From the NCBI GenBank assembly GCA_903930035.1, contig CAIYXG010000059.1:1-12894 (forward strand): 12,894 nucleotides of DNA, in the 5' to 3' direction. This DNA comes from an uncultured Actinomycetes bacterium. GTDB lineage: Bacteria > Actinomycetota > Acidimicrobiia > Acidimicrobiales > Microtrichaceae. Of the stretch, positions 6,772-11,856 are shown piece by piece (positions within the stretch are counted from its first letter, which is position 1; each line of letters begins with the position of its first letter). The position numbers and the translations under genes were made by a program. The notes beneath the pieces were generated by a model. The model was not told where the DNA came from. It worked only from the letters and a program-made list of their open reading frames with translations, and searched no databases.

Positions 6772-7182
6772 GGCGCCCCGCTCGGTCTCGTCGAGCTCCT
6801 CGACCTCCACGAACGACACGTGCTCGACGGCCTGGATCACCAGCTGGGCGATCCGCTCGCCGCGCCGGACCTCGAACGCCTCGGCCGGGTCGGTGTTGAC
6901 CAGGAGCACCTTGAGCTCGCCGCGGTAGTCGGCGTCGATGAGCCCCGGCGTGTTCAGGCAGGTCACGCCGTGCTTCAGGGCGAGCCCGCTGCGGGGCTGG
7001 ATGAACCCGGCGTACCCGCGTGGGATGGCGACGGCGATGCCGGTGGGAACCAGGGCCCGGCCGCCGCCCGGCAGCAGGACCAGGTCCTCGGCCGCGATCA
7101 GGTCGACCCCGGCGTCGCCGGGCTTGGCGTAGGCCGGGAGCGGGAGGTCGGCATCGAGTCGGACGACAGGTACTTCGAGCAC
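6745..7182 (-). CDS. dut: deoxyuridine 5'-triphosphate nucleotidohydrolase (dUTPase)
   Basis: This 145-residue trimeric dUTPase hydrolyses dUTP to dUMP and pyrophosphate, which keeps uracil out of DNA and feeds dTMP synthesis. All five family motifs are present: DAGVDL (23-28), PRSGLA (63-68, Ser65), the uracil-binding hairpin GLIDADYRGEL (80-90, Asp83, Tyr86), RRGERIAQLVI (107-117) and the C-terminal arm RGAGGFGHTG (135-144) with the stacking Phe140. The length is normal. It starts with GTG, has no Shine-Dalgarno, and has TAGCCT six bases upstream, so it is probably leaderless. It is divergent from orn, 51 bp apart; the pair fits nucleotide housekeeping. Its final codons are duplicated just downstream. 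Confidence 0.97.
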   Translation of the reverse strand: MLEVPVVRLDADLPLPAYAKPGDAGVDLIAAEDLVLLPGGGRALVPTGIAVAIPRGYAGFIQPRSGLALKHGVTCLNTPGLIDADYRGELKVLLVNTDPAEAFEVRRGERIAQLVIQAVEHVSFVEVEELDETERGAGGFGHTGR

Positions 7183-7188
7183 GACGAG

Positions 7189-7194
7189 AGGCTA
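7189..7194 (-). promoter_or_regulatory. -10 box of the leaderless dut promoter
   Basis: Minus-strand TAGCCT is followed by six bases (CTCGTC) and the GTG start. No -35 consensus is seen. It lies back to back with the orn -10 inside the 51-bp divergent gap. Confidence 0.5.
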
Positions 7195-7221
7195 GCGACC
7201 GCCCGCAGGGGCCCCTGACGG

Positions 7222-7227
7222 TACGCT
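7222..7227 (+). promoter_or_regulatory. -10 box of the leaderless orn promoter
   Basis: TACGCT is followed by six bases (CGCCCG) and the orn ATG at 7234. There is no Shine-Dalgarno before orn, so transcription probably starts at the ATG. Confidence 0.5.
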
Positions 7228-7233
7228 CGCCCG

Positions 7234-7809
7234 ATGCTCGTCTGGATGGACCTGGAAATGACCGGCCTCGACCACACGACCGACGTCATCGTCGAGATCG
7301 CGACGCTCGTGACCGACGACGAGCTCAACGTCGTCGCCGAGGGACCGGACCTGGTCGTCCACGCCACCGAGGACCAGCTGGCCCGCATGAACCCCGTCGT
7401 GGTGGACATGCACACGAAGAGCGGCCTGCTCGACCAGATCCGGGCGTCCACCACCACCCTGCAGGAGGCCGGCGCCGCGACGCTGGCGTTCATCAAGGAG
7501 CACGTCCCCAACGCGCGGCAGGTCCCGCTGTGCGGGAACTCGATCGGGATGGACCGCCGGTTCCTGGCCGCCTACCTGCCCGAGATCGAGGAGTACCTCC
7601 ACTACCGCTCGATCGACGTGTCCACGGTCAAGGAGCTGGGCCGGCGGTGGTACCCCGAGGACTACGCCGGCCTGGGCAAGAGCTCGAGCGCGCACCGGGC
7701 GATGGACGACATCAAGGAGTCCGTCGAGGAGCTCAAGTACTGGCGGGAGCGGGTGTTCCGGCCCACCGGCGGCGACGGGGCCGACGCCGGGGAATCTTCT
7801 GACGGCTGA
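7234..7809 (+). CDS. orn: oligoribonuclease
   Basis: This 191-residue 3'-5' exoribonuclease of the DEDDh family degrades di- to penta-ribonucleotides to mononucleotides. In actinobacteria it also clears pGpG from c-di-GMP turnover. Catalytic residues are visible: Asp6 and Glu8 in WMDLEMTGLD, Asp107 in LCGNSIGMDRRFL, and His154 and Asp159 in SAHRAMDDIKESVEELKYWR. The YRSIDVSTVKELGRRWYP segment (124-141) is characteristic of Orn. The last 15 or so residues are a Gly/Asp-rich tail. The ATG at 7234 is preceded by TACGCT at six bases, so it is probably leaderless. The next gene on this strand, whiB, is 489 bp away. Confidence 0.97.
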   Translation: MLVWMDLEMTGLDHTTDVIVEIATLVTDDELNVVAEGPDLVVHATEDQLARMNPVVVDMHTKSGLLDQIRASTTTLQEAGAATLAFIKEHVPNARQVPLCGNSIGMDRRFLAAYLPEIEEYLHYRSIDVSTVKELGRRWYPEDYAGLGKSSSAHRAMDDIKESVEELKYWRERVFRPTGGDGADAGESSDG

Positions 7810-7810
7810 G

Positions 7811-7841
7811 GCCGTTGGCCCTGGTGTCCGGACCGAACGGC
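7811..7841 (+). terminator. possible terminator hairpin after orn
   Basis: GCCGTT (7811-7816) pairs with AACGGC (7836-7841) just after the orn stop; GGT/ACC inside can extend the structure. No T-tract follows, so it is only a candidate. Its 3' edge abuts the AT-rich patch proposed as the whiB promoter. Confidence 0.3.
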
Positions 7842-7879
7842 TAAATGGCTTGACGGGCGTCGCACCCACGTGGTGTCCT
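7841..7879 (+). promoter_or_regulatory. candidate WhiB7-type autoregulated promoter
   Basis: CTAAAT (7841-7846) is the only AT-rich patch in the orn-whiB gap. It sits exactly 3 bp upstream of a near-consensus -35, TTGACG (7850-7855). An AT-rich motif 3 bp upstream of the -35 is the known signature of WhiB7-activated promoters, where the AT-hook contacts DNA beside sigma-A. The best -10 is TGTCCT (7874-7879, 18-bp spacer), which is poor; this is the weak point of the call. Transcription would start near 7886, giving a leader of about 410 nt. Confidence 0.45.
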
Positions 7880-7923
7880 CGTCGGGCGCCGGCGACAGGC
7901 CGGTGACGAGCAACTGAACTGAC

Positions 7924-8154
7924 ATGCGCACCTCCACCCTCACCCGCACCTCCGTCACGGCCTCCACGGCCGTGACGCCGCGCGTGACCGTGCCGGTGTG
8001 CTCGTACCCGTGCTCCTTCGAGTACGCCACCAGCTTTGCGTCCACCGCCACCGCCATTCCGGCCACCGCGATGAACGTGAAGTGGCACCGCAAGGACATG
8101 GCCGCCAAGAAGGCCATGCACGCCACCGCCCGACGGGGAGACCGACTGCCATAG
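7924..8154 (+). CDS. possible leader ORF upstream of whiB
   Basis: This 76-codon frame (start MRTSTLTRTS, end ARRGDRLP) closes 27 bp before the terminator. An internal ATG at 8071 would give a 27-residue strongly basic peptide (MNVKWHRKDMAAKKAMHATA, then RRGDRLP). The GCC CGA CGG codons near its end are the antiterminator segment, so ribosome position here could control folding. Against it: there is no Shine-Dalgarno and no recognisable family, and codon positions look more natural on the opposite strand. There, a frame containing KLVAYSKEHGYEHTG and EVRVRVEVRM has purine-rich first positions, but it runs into orn with no stop. Treat as an unproven ORF. Confidence 0.3.
   Translation: MRTSTLTRTSVTASTAVTPRVTVPVCSYPCSFEYATSFASTATAIPATAMNVKWHRKDMAAKKAMHATARRGDRLP
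8128..8136 (+). promoter_or_regulatory. candidate antiterminator segment
   Basis: GCCCGACGG is a perfect 9-nt complement of CCGTCGGGC at 8185-8193, which is most of the left arm of the intrinsic terminator. Pairing would block the terminator. The terminator stem itself contains a G-U wobble at T8188, which becomes a normal pair (with A8133) in the antiterminator. Confidence 0.5.
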
Positions 8155-8181
8155 GCACCAGCCGCAGCAGTTCGAGTCACC

Positions 8182-8218
8182 AAGCCGTCGGGCCCCGCCC
8201 GGCGGCTTTCTTGCTTTT
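8182..8218 (+). terminator. intrinsic terminator/attenuator upstream of whiB
   Basis: AAGCCGTCGGG (8182-8192) pairs with CCCGGCGGCTT (8198-8208) over 11 bp with one wobble and a CCCCG loop, followed by TCTTGCTTTT. This is a textbook Rho-independent terminator on the plus strand, 80 bp before the whiB ATG. It is unusual in this window, where other hairpins lack T-runs. Confidence 0.85.
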
Positions 8219-8298
8219 CCGCCCCACCGACCGACCCGTCCGACCGACCTCTCCCCCGGCCACCCGGCACCACCAGATCTCCAGAAAGAGAGCCCACC

Positions 8299-8685
8299 AT
8301 GAGCATCGACCTCGACCCCACCGGCCTGGACCTCCCGTCCCTGGCGTCCGCCGCGGTCCTCGGCACCACCGCCGAGGCCGTCGCCGCCCTGGGCGCGTGC
8401 CGCGACCTGGGCCCGGCCCTGTTCTTCTCCGACGACCTCGACGACATCATCTCGGCCAAGCGGCTCTGCCAGACCTGCCCGGTCCGGACCGACTGTCTGA
8501 GCGAGGCCGTGGCCCGGGGCGAGCGCTACGGGATCTGGGGCGGCCAGCTCTTCGAGGAGGGCCGGATCGTCCTGAGCAAGCGCCGCAAGGGCCGCCCGCC
8601 GCGGGTCCCCCGCCCCGAGGACGTCCTGCCCGAGATCGAGGTGCCGGAGTCCTTCCAGTACCTGGTCCGGGCCAGCGCCAACTGA
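8299..8685 (+). CDS. whiB: WhiB7-type transcriptional regulator with AT-hook
   Basis: This 128-residue Wbl protein has four cysteines (Cys34, 57, 60, 66; spacing C-X22-C-X2-C-X5-C) that bind a [4Fe-4S] cluster. The GIWGG turn (78-82) packs on sigma-A region 4. The segment GGQLFEEGRIVLSKRRKGRPPR resembles WhiB7, including the C-terminal AT-hook KGRPPR (97-102) that contacts AT-rich DNA upstream of -35. The C-terminal tail (103-128) is longer than in mycobacterial WhiB7. WhiB7/WblC proteins activate resistance genes after ribosome inhibition. The ATG at 8299 has AAAGAGAG (8285-8292) upstream, so this gene is leadered, unlike its neighbours. It is likely controlled by the attenuator before it. 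Acidimicrobial Wbl proteins often look like this, so orthology to WhiB7 is inferred. Confidence 0.93.
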   Translation: MSIDLDPTGLDLPSLASAAVLGTTAEAVAALGACRDLGPALFFSDDLDDIISAKRLCQTCPVRTDCLSEAVARGERYGIWGGQLFEEGRIVLSKRRKGRPPRVPRPEDVLPEIEVPESFQYLVRASAN

Positions 8686-8693
8686 CCGGGACC

Positions 8694-8714
8694 GGCCCGG
8701 CCGGCCGGCGGGCC
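8694..8714 (+). terminator. possible U-less terminator after whiB
   Basis: GGCCCG (8694-8699) pairs with CGGGCC (8709-8714) around a 9-nt GC loop, starting 8 bp after the whiB stop. There is no T-tract. It is the first of three hairpins in the whiB-tlpA gap. Confidence 0.35.
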
Positions 8715-8730
8715 AGCACGCAGCTCGCAC

Positions 8731-8765
8731 CGGTGGTCAGCAACGCACGAGCGACCTGACCACCG
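8731..8765. other. 10-bp inverted repeat between whiB and the thioredoxin gene
   Basis: CGGTGGTCAG (8731-8740) and CTGACCACCG (8756-8765) are perfect complements separated by 15 bp. This could be a second terminator stem or a two-half-site operator. It lies directly upstream of the candidate TACGGT -10. Confidence 0.6.
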
Positions 8766-8779
8766 CAGAGCTGGATCGG

Positions 8780-8785
8780 TACGGT
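8780..8785 (+). promoter_or_regulatory. candidate -10 box for the tlpA-ccdA unit
   Basis: TACGGT matches TANNNT. Transcription would start near 8791, giving a short leader before the ATG at 8829. The box overlaps the left arm of the 14-bp palindrome. Confidence 0.35.
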
Positions 8786-8811
8786 GGGGGCCACCCCGGT
8801 GGCCCCCACCG
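8782..8811. other. perfect 14-bp palindrome upstream of the thioredoxin gene
   Basis: CGGTGGGGGCCACC (8782-8795) and GGTGGCCCCCACCG (8798-8811) are exact complements with a CC spacer. There is no T-run. It overlaps the candidate -10 and transcription start, so a repressor operator is possible; in RNA it would be a very stable hairpin. Confidence 0.75.
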
Positions 8812-8828
8812 GGCACCGGTACCCGCTG

Positions 8829-9530
8829 ATGGCATCTCCCGACGACTCCACCGAACCTCCTGCGTCCGCCCCGGACAGCACCTCGCCGGCCCGTCGGCGG
8901 CGGGGCCTGCCGGTGGGCCCGGTGGGTCTGCTGCTCGTCACCCTGGTGGCGCTCCTGGCCGCAGGACTGGTGGTCCGGATCGGCCTGGGGAGCAGCGGCC
9001 CGGAGGCCGTCGACCTCCAGGACGCGCTCGACGAGCAGGCGGCGGCGCCGCTCGTCCCGCCCGACGCCTCGGCCGCCCAGGTCGGCCAGCCTGCGCCCGA
9101 CGTCCGGCTGGCCTACCTCGACGGCGGCACCCAGCAGCTCGACGAGCTCCGGGGCACGCCGGTCGTCCTCAACTTCTGGGCCTCGACGTGCGCGCCGTGC
9201 CTGCTCGAGATGCCGGCGCTGGAGGAGTTCTCCCGGCAGCACCAGCCCGGCCCGGACGGCACCAACCCGGCCGGGGCCGTGCGGGTGGTGGGCGTGGCGG
9301 TGGCCGACCCCGAGGCCGCGGCGCGCAAGATGGTCGAGCGCACCGGCGTCCGCTACCGCAACGCGGCGGACCCCCAGGCGGCCGTCTTCCGGGTGTTCGG
9401 CGGGACCTCGCTGCCGCGCACGGTCGTCCTCGACGCCGCGGGCGTGGTCCGCGACGTCCACTCCGGTGCCCTGACGGCGGCGGAGCTGACCTCCAAGCTG
9501 CAGCAGCAGGGCCTGCTCCCGGCCTCGTGA
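8829..9530 (+). CDS. membrane-anchored TlpA/ResA-type thioredoxin-like protein
   Basis: This 233-residue protein has a Pro/Ser-rich acidic N-terminus, an Arg cluster (22-25), one transmembrane helix (about 29-51), a short linker and an extracytoplasmic thioredoxin domain. Redox centre: WASTCAPC with Cys121 and Cys124, and the cis-proline Pro196 in TSLPRTVVLD. The insert between strands (135-150) is typical of TlpA/ResA proteins. It probably reduces disulfides outside the membrane, for example during cytochrome c maturation, using electrons from the CcdA encoded 10 bp downstream. I chose ATG 8829; an in-frame GTG at 8784 would add 15 residues but lies inside the palindrome. No clear Shine-Dalgarno is seen. 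Confidence 0.9.
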   Translation: MASPDDSTEPPASAPDSTSPARRRRGLPVGPVGLLLVTLVALLAAGLVVRIGLGSSGPEAVDLQDALDEQAAAPLVPPDASAAQVGQPAPDVRLAYLDGGTQQLDELRGTPVVLNFWASTCAPCLLEMPALEEFSRQHQPGPDGTNPAGAVRVVGVAVADPEAAARKMVERTGVRYRNAADPQAAVFRVFGGTSLPRTVVLDAAGVVRDVHSGALTAAELTSKLQQQGLLPAS

Positions 9531-9540
9531 GCAGGCACCC

Positions 9541-10458
9541 GTGAACGGTCGGCTGGCGCTCGCGTTCACGGCGGGCATGGTGGCCACCGTCAACCCCTGC
9601 GGCTTCGCGCTCCTGCCGGCCTACCTGACGTACTTCCTGGGCCTCGAGCCCGGCCCGGACGGCGCCGGCCCGGACGGGCCCCGCAGCCCGGTCCGCCGCG
9701 CCCTGGCGGTCTCGGCCGCCGTCACCCTGGGGTTCGTCGCCGTGTTCGGGGTCATGGGGCTCGTGTGGTCCTCGGTCGCCGAGGTCGTCGGCGAGCGCCT
9801 GCCGTACGCCACGCTCGTCATCGGACTGGGGCTGGTGGGGGTCGGGGTCGCGATGCTGCTGGGCTTCGAGCCCGTCGTCCGGCTGCCCAAGGTCCACCTG
9901 TCCGGCGAGGGCCGGGAGCTGACGTCGATGTTCCTGTACGGCGTCTCCTACGCAGTGGCGTCGCTGAGCTGCACGATCGGCGTGTTCATCTCGGTCGTGT
10001 CGACCACCCTCGCCGGGGAGCACGCCCTCACCAGCGTGGCGACCTTCCTGGCTTACGCGCTCGGCATGGGGGTGACCCTGGCGGTCCTCACCCTCGGCGT
10101 GGCGCTGGCCCGGCAGGGGATCGTCCACACGTTCCGGCGCGTCCTCCCCTACATGAACCGGGTCTCGGGCGGCCTCATGGTGGTCGCCGGGCTGTTCGTC
10201 GCCTACTACGCGTGGGTCGAGGTCGGGGAGCTCCGCTCGGGCCGGACCAGCGCCGTGGTGTCGTGGAGCCGGGACCTCCAGAGCGCCGTCCAGCGGTGGA
10301 CCGAGCGCATGGGGGCGGGCCGGCTCGCGCTGGCCGGGCTGGTGGTCCTGGGCGCCGCCGTGGCGGTGTCGCTGGTCGTCCGCACCGGCCGCCGCCCCGC
10401 ACCGCCGCCGGTCGAGGGTGCGGCGCCGGTCGACGAGCCGCTAGATTCCGGCACATGA
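9541..10458 (+). CDS. ccdA: CcdA/DsbD-type thiol-disulfide transmembrane protein
   Basis: This 305-residue membrane protein carries electrons from cytoplasmic thioredoxin across the membrane. The redox cysteines are Cys20 in ATVNPCGFALLPAYL and Cys144 in SLSCTIGVFI, the two conserved CcdA positions. Hydrophobic helices can be placed at about 5-34, 55-78, 90-108, 130-156, 164-190 and 207-226, with an extra C-terminal helix at 262-281 and a Pro/Ala tail, longer than minimal CcdA. It starts with GTG and has GAGCAGG upstream, partly within the stop region of the preceding gene. Its partner is the TlpA-like protein just upstream. Its stop overlaps a 10-codon ORF (ATGA) that links it to the carbonic anhydrase gene. 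Confidence 0.93.
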   Translation: MNGRLALAFTAGMVATVNPCGFALLPAYLTYFLGLEPGPDGAGPDGPRSPVRRALAVSAAVTLGFVAVFGVMGLVWSSVAEVVGERLPYATLVIGLGLVGVGVAMLLGFEPVVRLPKVHLSGEGRELTSMFLYGVSYAVASLSCTIGVFISVVSTTLAGEHALTSVATFLAYALGMGVTLAVLTLGVALARQGIVHTFRRVLPYMNRVSGGLMVVAGLFVAYYAWVEVGELRSGRTSAVVSWSRDLQSAVQRWTERMGAGRLALAGLVVLGAAVAVSLVVRTGRRPAPPPVEGAAPVDEPLDSGT

Positions 10459-10487
10459 AATCACGACACCAGGATCCTCTGTTGTGA
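10455..10487 (+). CDS. 10-codon bridging mini-ORF between ccdA and the carbonic anhydrase gene
   Basis: Its ATG overlaps the ccdA stop (ATGA, 10455-10458) and its TGA stop overlaps the next GTG start (GTGA, 10484-10487). It would encode MKSRHQDPLL. Codons AAA, TCA, CGA, GAT, CCT and TTG are unlike the GC3-rich neighbours. It may pass ribosomes along by termination-reinitiation; alternatively the overlap is chance. TAGATT (10442-10447) lies 7 bp before its ATG and could be a -10. Confidence 0.3.
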   Translation: MKSRHQDPLL

Positions 10488-11206
10488 ACGCGTCCAGGGA
10501 CGCCGCCCTGTCCACGTTCCCGGGGGCGGTGCCGATCCCCGAGTTCCTCGACGGCGTGGCCCGCGAGCTGGCCCCGCGGGGGTTCACCGAGGACCGCACC
10601 TTCGCCGTGGTGTCGACGTGCCGGGACGAGCTCACCGTGCCGCTCATGCGCGCCGTGACCGACCGCCTCGACCTGGCCTTCTACCTGGGCGCGCTGGGCG
10701 GCGTGCCGTCGCTCGGGCGCACCGGCTGGAACGCGGCGCTGTCGCACGTGCCGGTCGACGGCGGACGCGGGCACCTGGTGGTCCTGGGGATGACCCACAT
10801 CGGGTTCGGCCCGGACGGCACCCCCGGCCAGAGCCTCCGGCGGCACCAGGACCTCCCCACGCCCACGTGCGGCGCGCTGATGTCGATCCTGCACTCGGAG
10901 GGCGTCGCCGAGGCCCTGCCCGACGCGCTCGACGACAACGAGAAGGACCGGCTCCGGCACCTCATGAAGAAGGTCAGCCCCGAGCGGTCCGGCACACCGG
11001 TCGGCATCACCCGGCGCGCGGCGCAGGCCGTCACGGCCGAGATGTGGGCCGAGCTCGACGCGCTCGAGGCGTGGCGGACCATGGACGTCGCCGCCTACTG
11101 CGGGGTCCAGGTGCACGTGCACGACCACCCGGACCTGATCGCCGTCACCGACGCCCAGTTCGTCGGCGCGGACGGGGTGCGGACGGAACTGCGCGCCGCC
11201 GGCTGA
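10484..11206 (+). CDS. LCIB/LCIC-type beta-carbonic anhydrase family protein
   Basis: This 240-residue protein resembles the 'limiting CO2-inducible protein B/C' carbonic anhydrase family (LCIB_C_CA, also called theta-CA), which interconverts CO2 and bicarbonate using zinc. Family signatures appear in order: FPGAVPIPEFLDGVARELAPRG-like N-terminus (12-33), AVVSTCRDEL with zinc ligand Cys46 and the Arg47/Asp48 pair, LGRTGWNAALSHVP (77-90), MTHIGFGPDG with His105, and PTPTCGALMS with Cys129. The C-terminal third (from about 165) is less conserved and contains HVHDH at 211-215. It starts at GTG with AGGA nine bases upstream and overlaps the mini-ORF stop. It follows ccdA in the same unit and converges on pdxH, 6 bp apart. 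Activity is inferred from the intact Cys-His-Cys site. Confidence 0.82.
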   Translation: MNASRDAALSTFPGAVPIPEFLDGVARELAPRGFTEDRTFAVVSTCRDELTVPLMRAVTDRLDLAFYLGALGGVPSLGRTGWNAALSHVPVDGGRGHLVVLGMTHIGFGPDGTPGQSLRRHQDLPTPTCGALMSILHSEGVAEALPDALDDNEKDRLRHLMKKVSPERSGTPVGITRRAAQAVTAEMWAELDALEAWRTMDVAAYCGVQVHVHDHPDLIAVTDAQFVGADGVRTELRAAG

Positions 11207-11212
11207 GCCTCG

Positions 11213-11851
11213 TCAGGGCGACAGGCGCTCGACGACCCAGCCGTCGCCGGACCGTCGGTACTGCAGCCGGTCGTGGAGCCGGCTCGGCCGGCCCTGCCAG
11301 AACTCGACCTCGTCGGGGGTGATCGCGTAGCCGCCCCAGAACGGCGGGCGCGGCACCTCGCCGGAGGCGAAGCGCTCGGACGCGGCGACCACCGCCGCGT
11401 CCACGGCCGCACGGTCCGGCACGACGGTGCTCTGCGGGCTGGCCCACGCCCCCACCTGGCTCTCCCGGGGCCGGGTCGCGAAGTAGGCGTCGGAGGACGC
11501 GTCGTCCAGCGGCGCCGCTGTCCCCTGCACCCGCACCTGCCGCTCCAGGTCGAGCCACGAGAACAGCACCGCCACGCGGTCGTCCTGGGCCAGGTCCTGC
11601 CCCTTGCGGCTCTCCCGGTTGGTGAAGAACCAGAGCCGTCCCTGCTCGTCGATCCCGCGGAGCAGGACGTTGCGCGGTCGCGGCCGGCCGGAGCCGTCCA
11701 CCGTCACCACCACCATCGCGTTGGGCTCGGCCACCTGGGCCCGCTCGGCCTCTCCGAGCCAGGTCCTCAGCTGCGCGAGCGGGTCCGCCGCCACGTCGGC
11801 CTCGCGCAGCTCGGCCTGCGCGTACTGCTCACGACGGTGCAGGTCGACCAC
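11213..11851 (-). CDS. pdxH: pyridoxamine 5'-phosphate oxidase
   Basis: This 212-residue FMN enzyme oxidises pyridoxine or pyridoxamine 5'-phosphate to pyridoxal 5'-phosphate, the last step of vitamin B6 salvage. Motifs: RPRPRNVLLRG (56-66), WFFTNRESRKGQDL (74-87) for FMN, LFSWLDLERQVRVQG (96-110), YFATRPRESQVGAWASPQS (123-141), and the C-terminal signature PPFWGGYAITPDEVEFWQG followed by RLHDRLQYRR (169-200), ending in RLSP. The start is a GTG five bases after the serS stop; there is no good Shine-Dalgarno at normal spacing, so it probably depends on readthrough or coupling from serS. The frame is open further upstream inside serS, but homology and length favour this start. Confidence 0.95.
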   Translation of the reverse strand: MVDLHRREQYAQAELREADVAADPLAQLRTWLGEAERAQVAEPNAMVVVTVDGSGRPRPRNVLLRGIDEQGRLWFFTNRESRKGQDLAQDDRVAVLFSWLDLERQVRVQGTAAPLDDASSDAYFATRPRESQVGAWASPQSTVVPDRAAVDAAVVAASERFASGEVPRPPFWGGYAITPDEVEFWQGRPSRLHDRLQYRRSGDGWVVERLSP

Positions 11852-11856
11852 GGTCC

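Larger units (their letters stand above)
7886..8298 (+). promoter_or_regulatory. long whiB leader, predicted transcription attenuator
   Basis: This approximately 410-nt stretch before whiB contains, in order, a possible leader ORF (7924-8154), an antiterminator segment (8128-8136), an intrinsic terminator (8182-8218), a G-poor C-rich stretch (about 8219-8280) and the whiB Shine-Dalgarno. The terminator has its T-run on the plus strand and sits ahead of whiB with no recognisable promoter after it, so whiB expression would need readthrough. whiB7 in mycobacteria and wblC in Streptomyces are known to use such leaders to sense ribosome stalling. The leader boundary at 7886 is inferred from the candidate promoter. 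Confidence 0.55.

Noticed and set aside
8155..8192. tRNA- or tmRNA-like segment with TTCGAGTC
   Set aside because: No T-stem, acceptor or anticodon arm can be built around it; it is probably chance next to the terminator.
7662..8459. Minus-strand frame across the orn-whiB gap as a real gene
   Set aside because: Its middle has natural-looking codon positions, but it overlaps the 3' end of orn and the 5' half of whiB, has no Shine-Dalgarno or TANNNT start, and matches no family I know. It is kept only as an alternative in the leader discussion.
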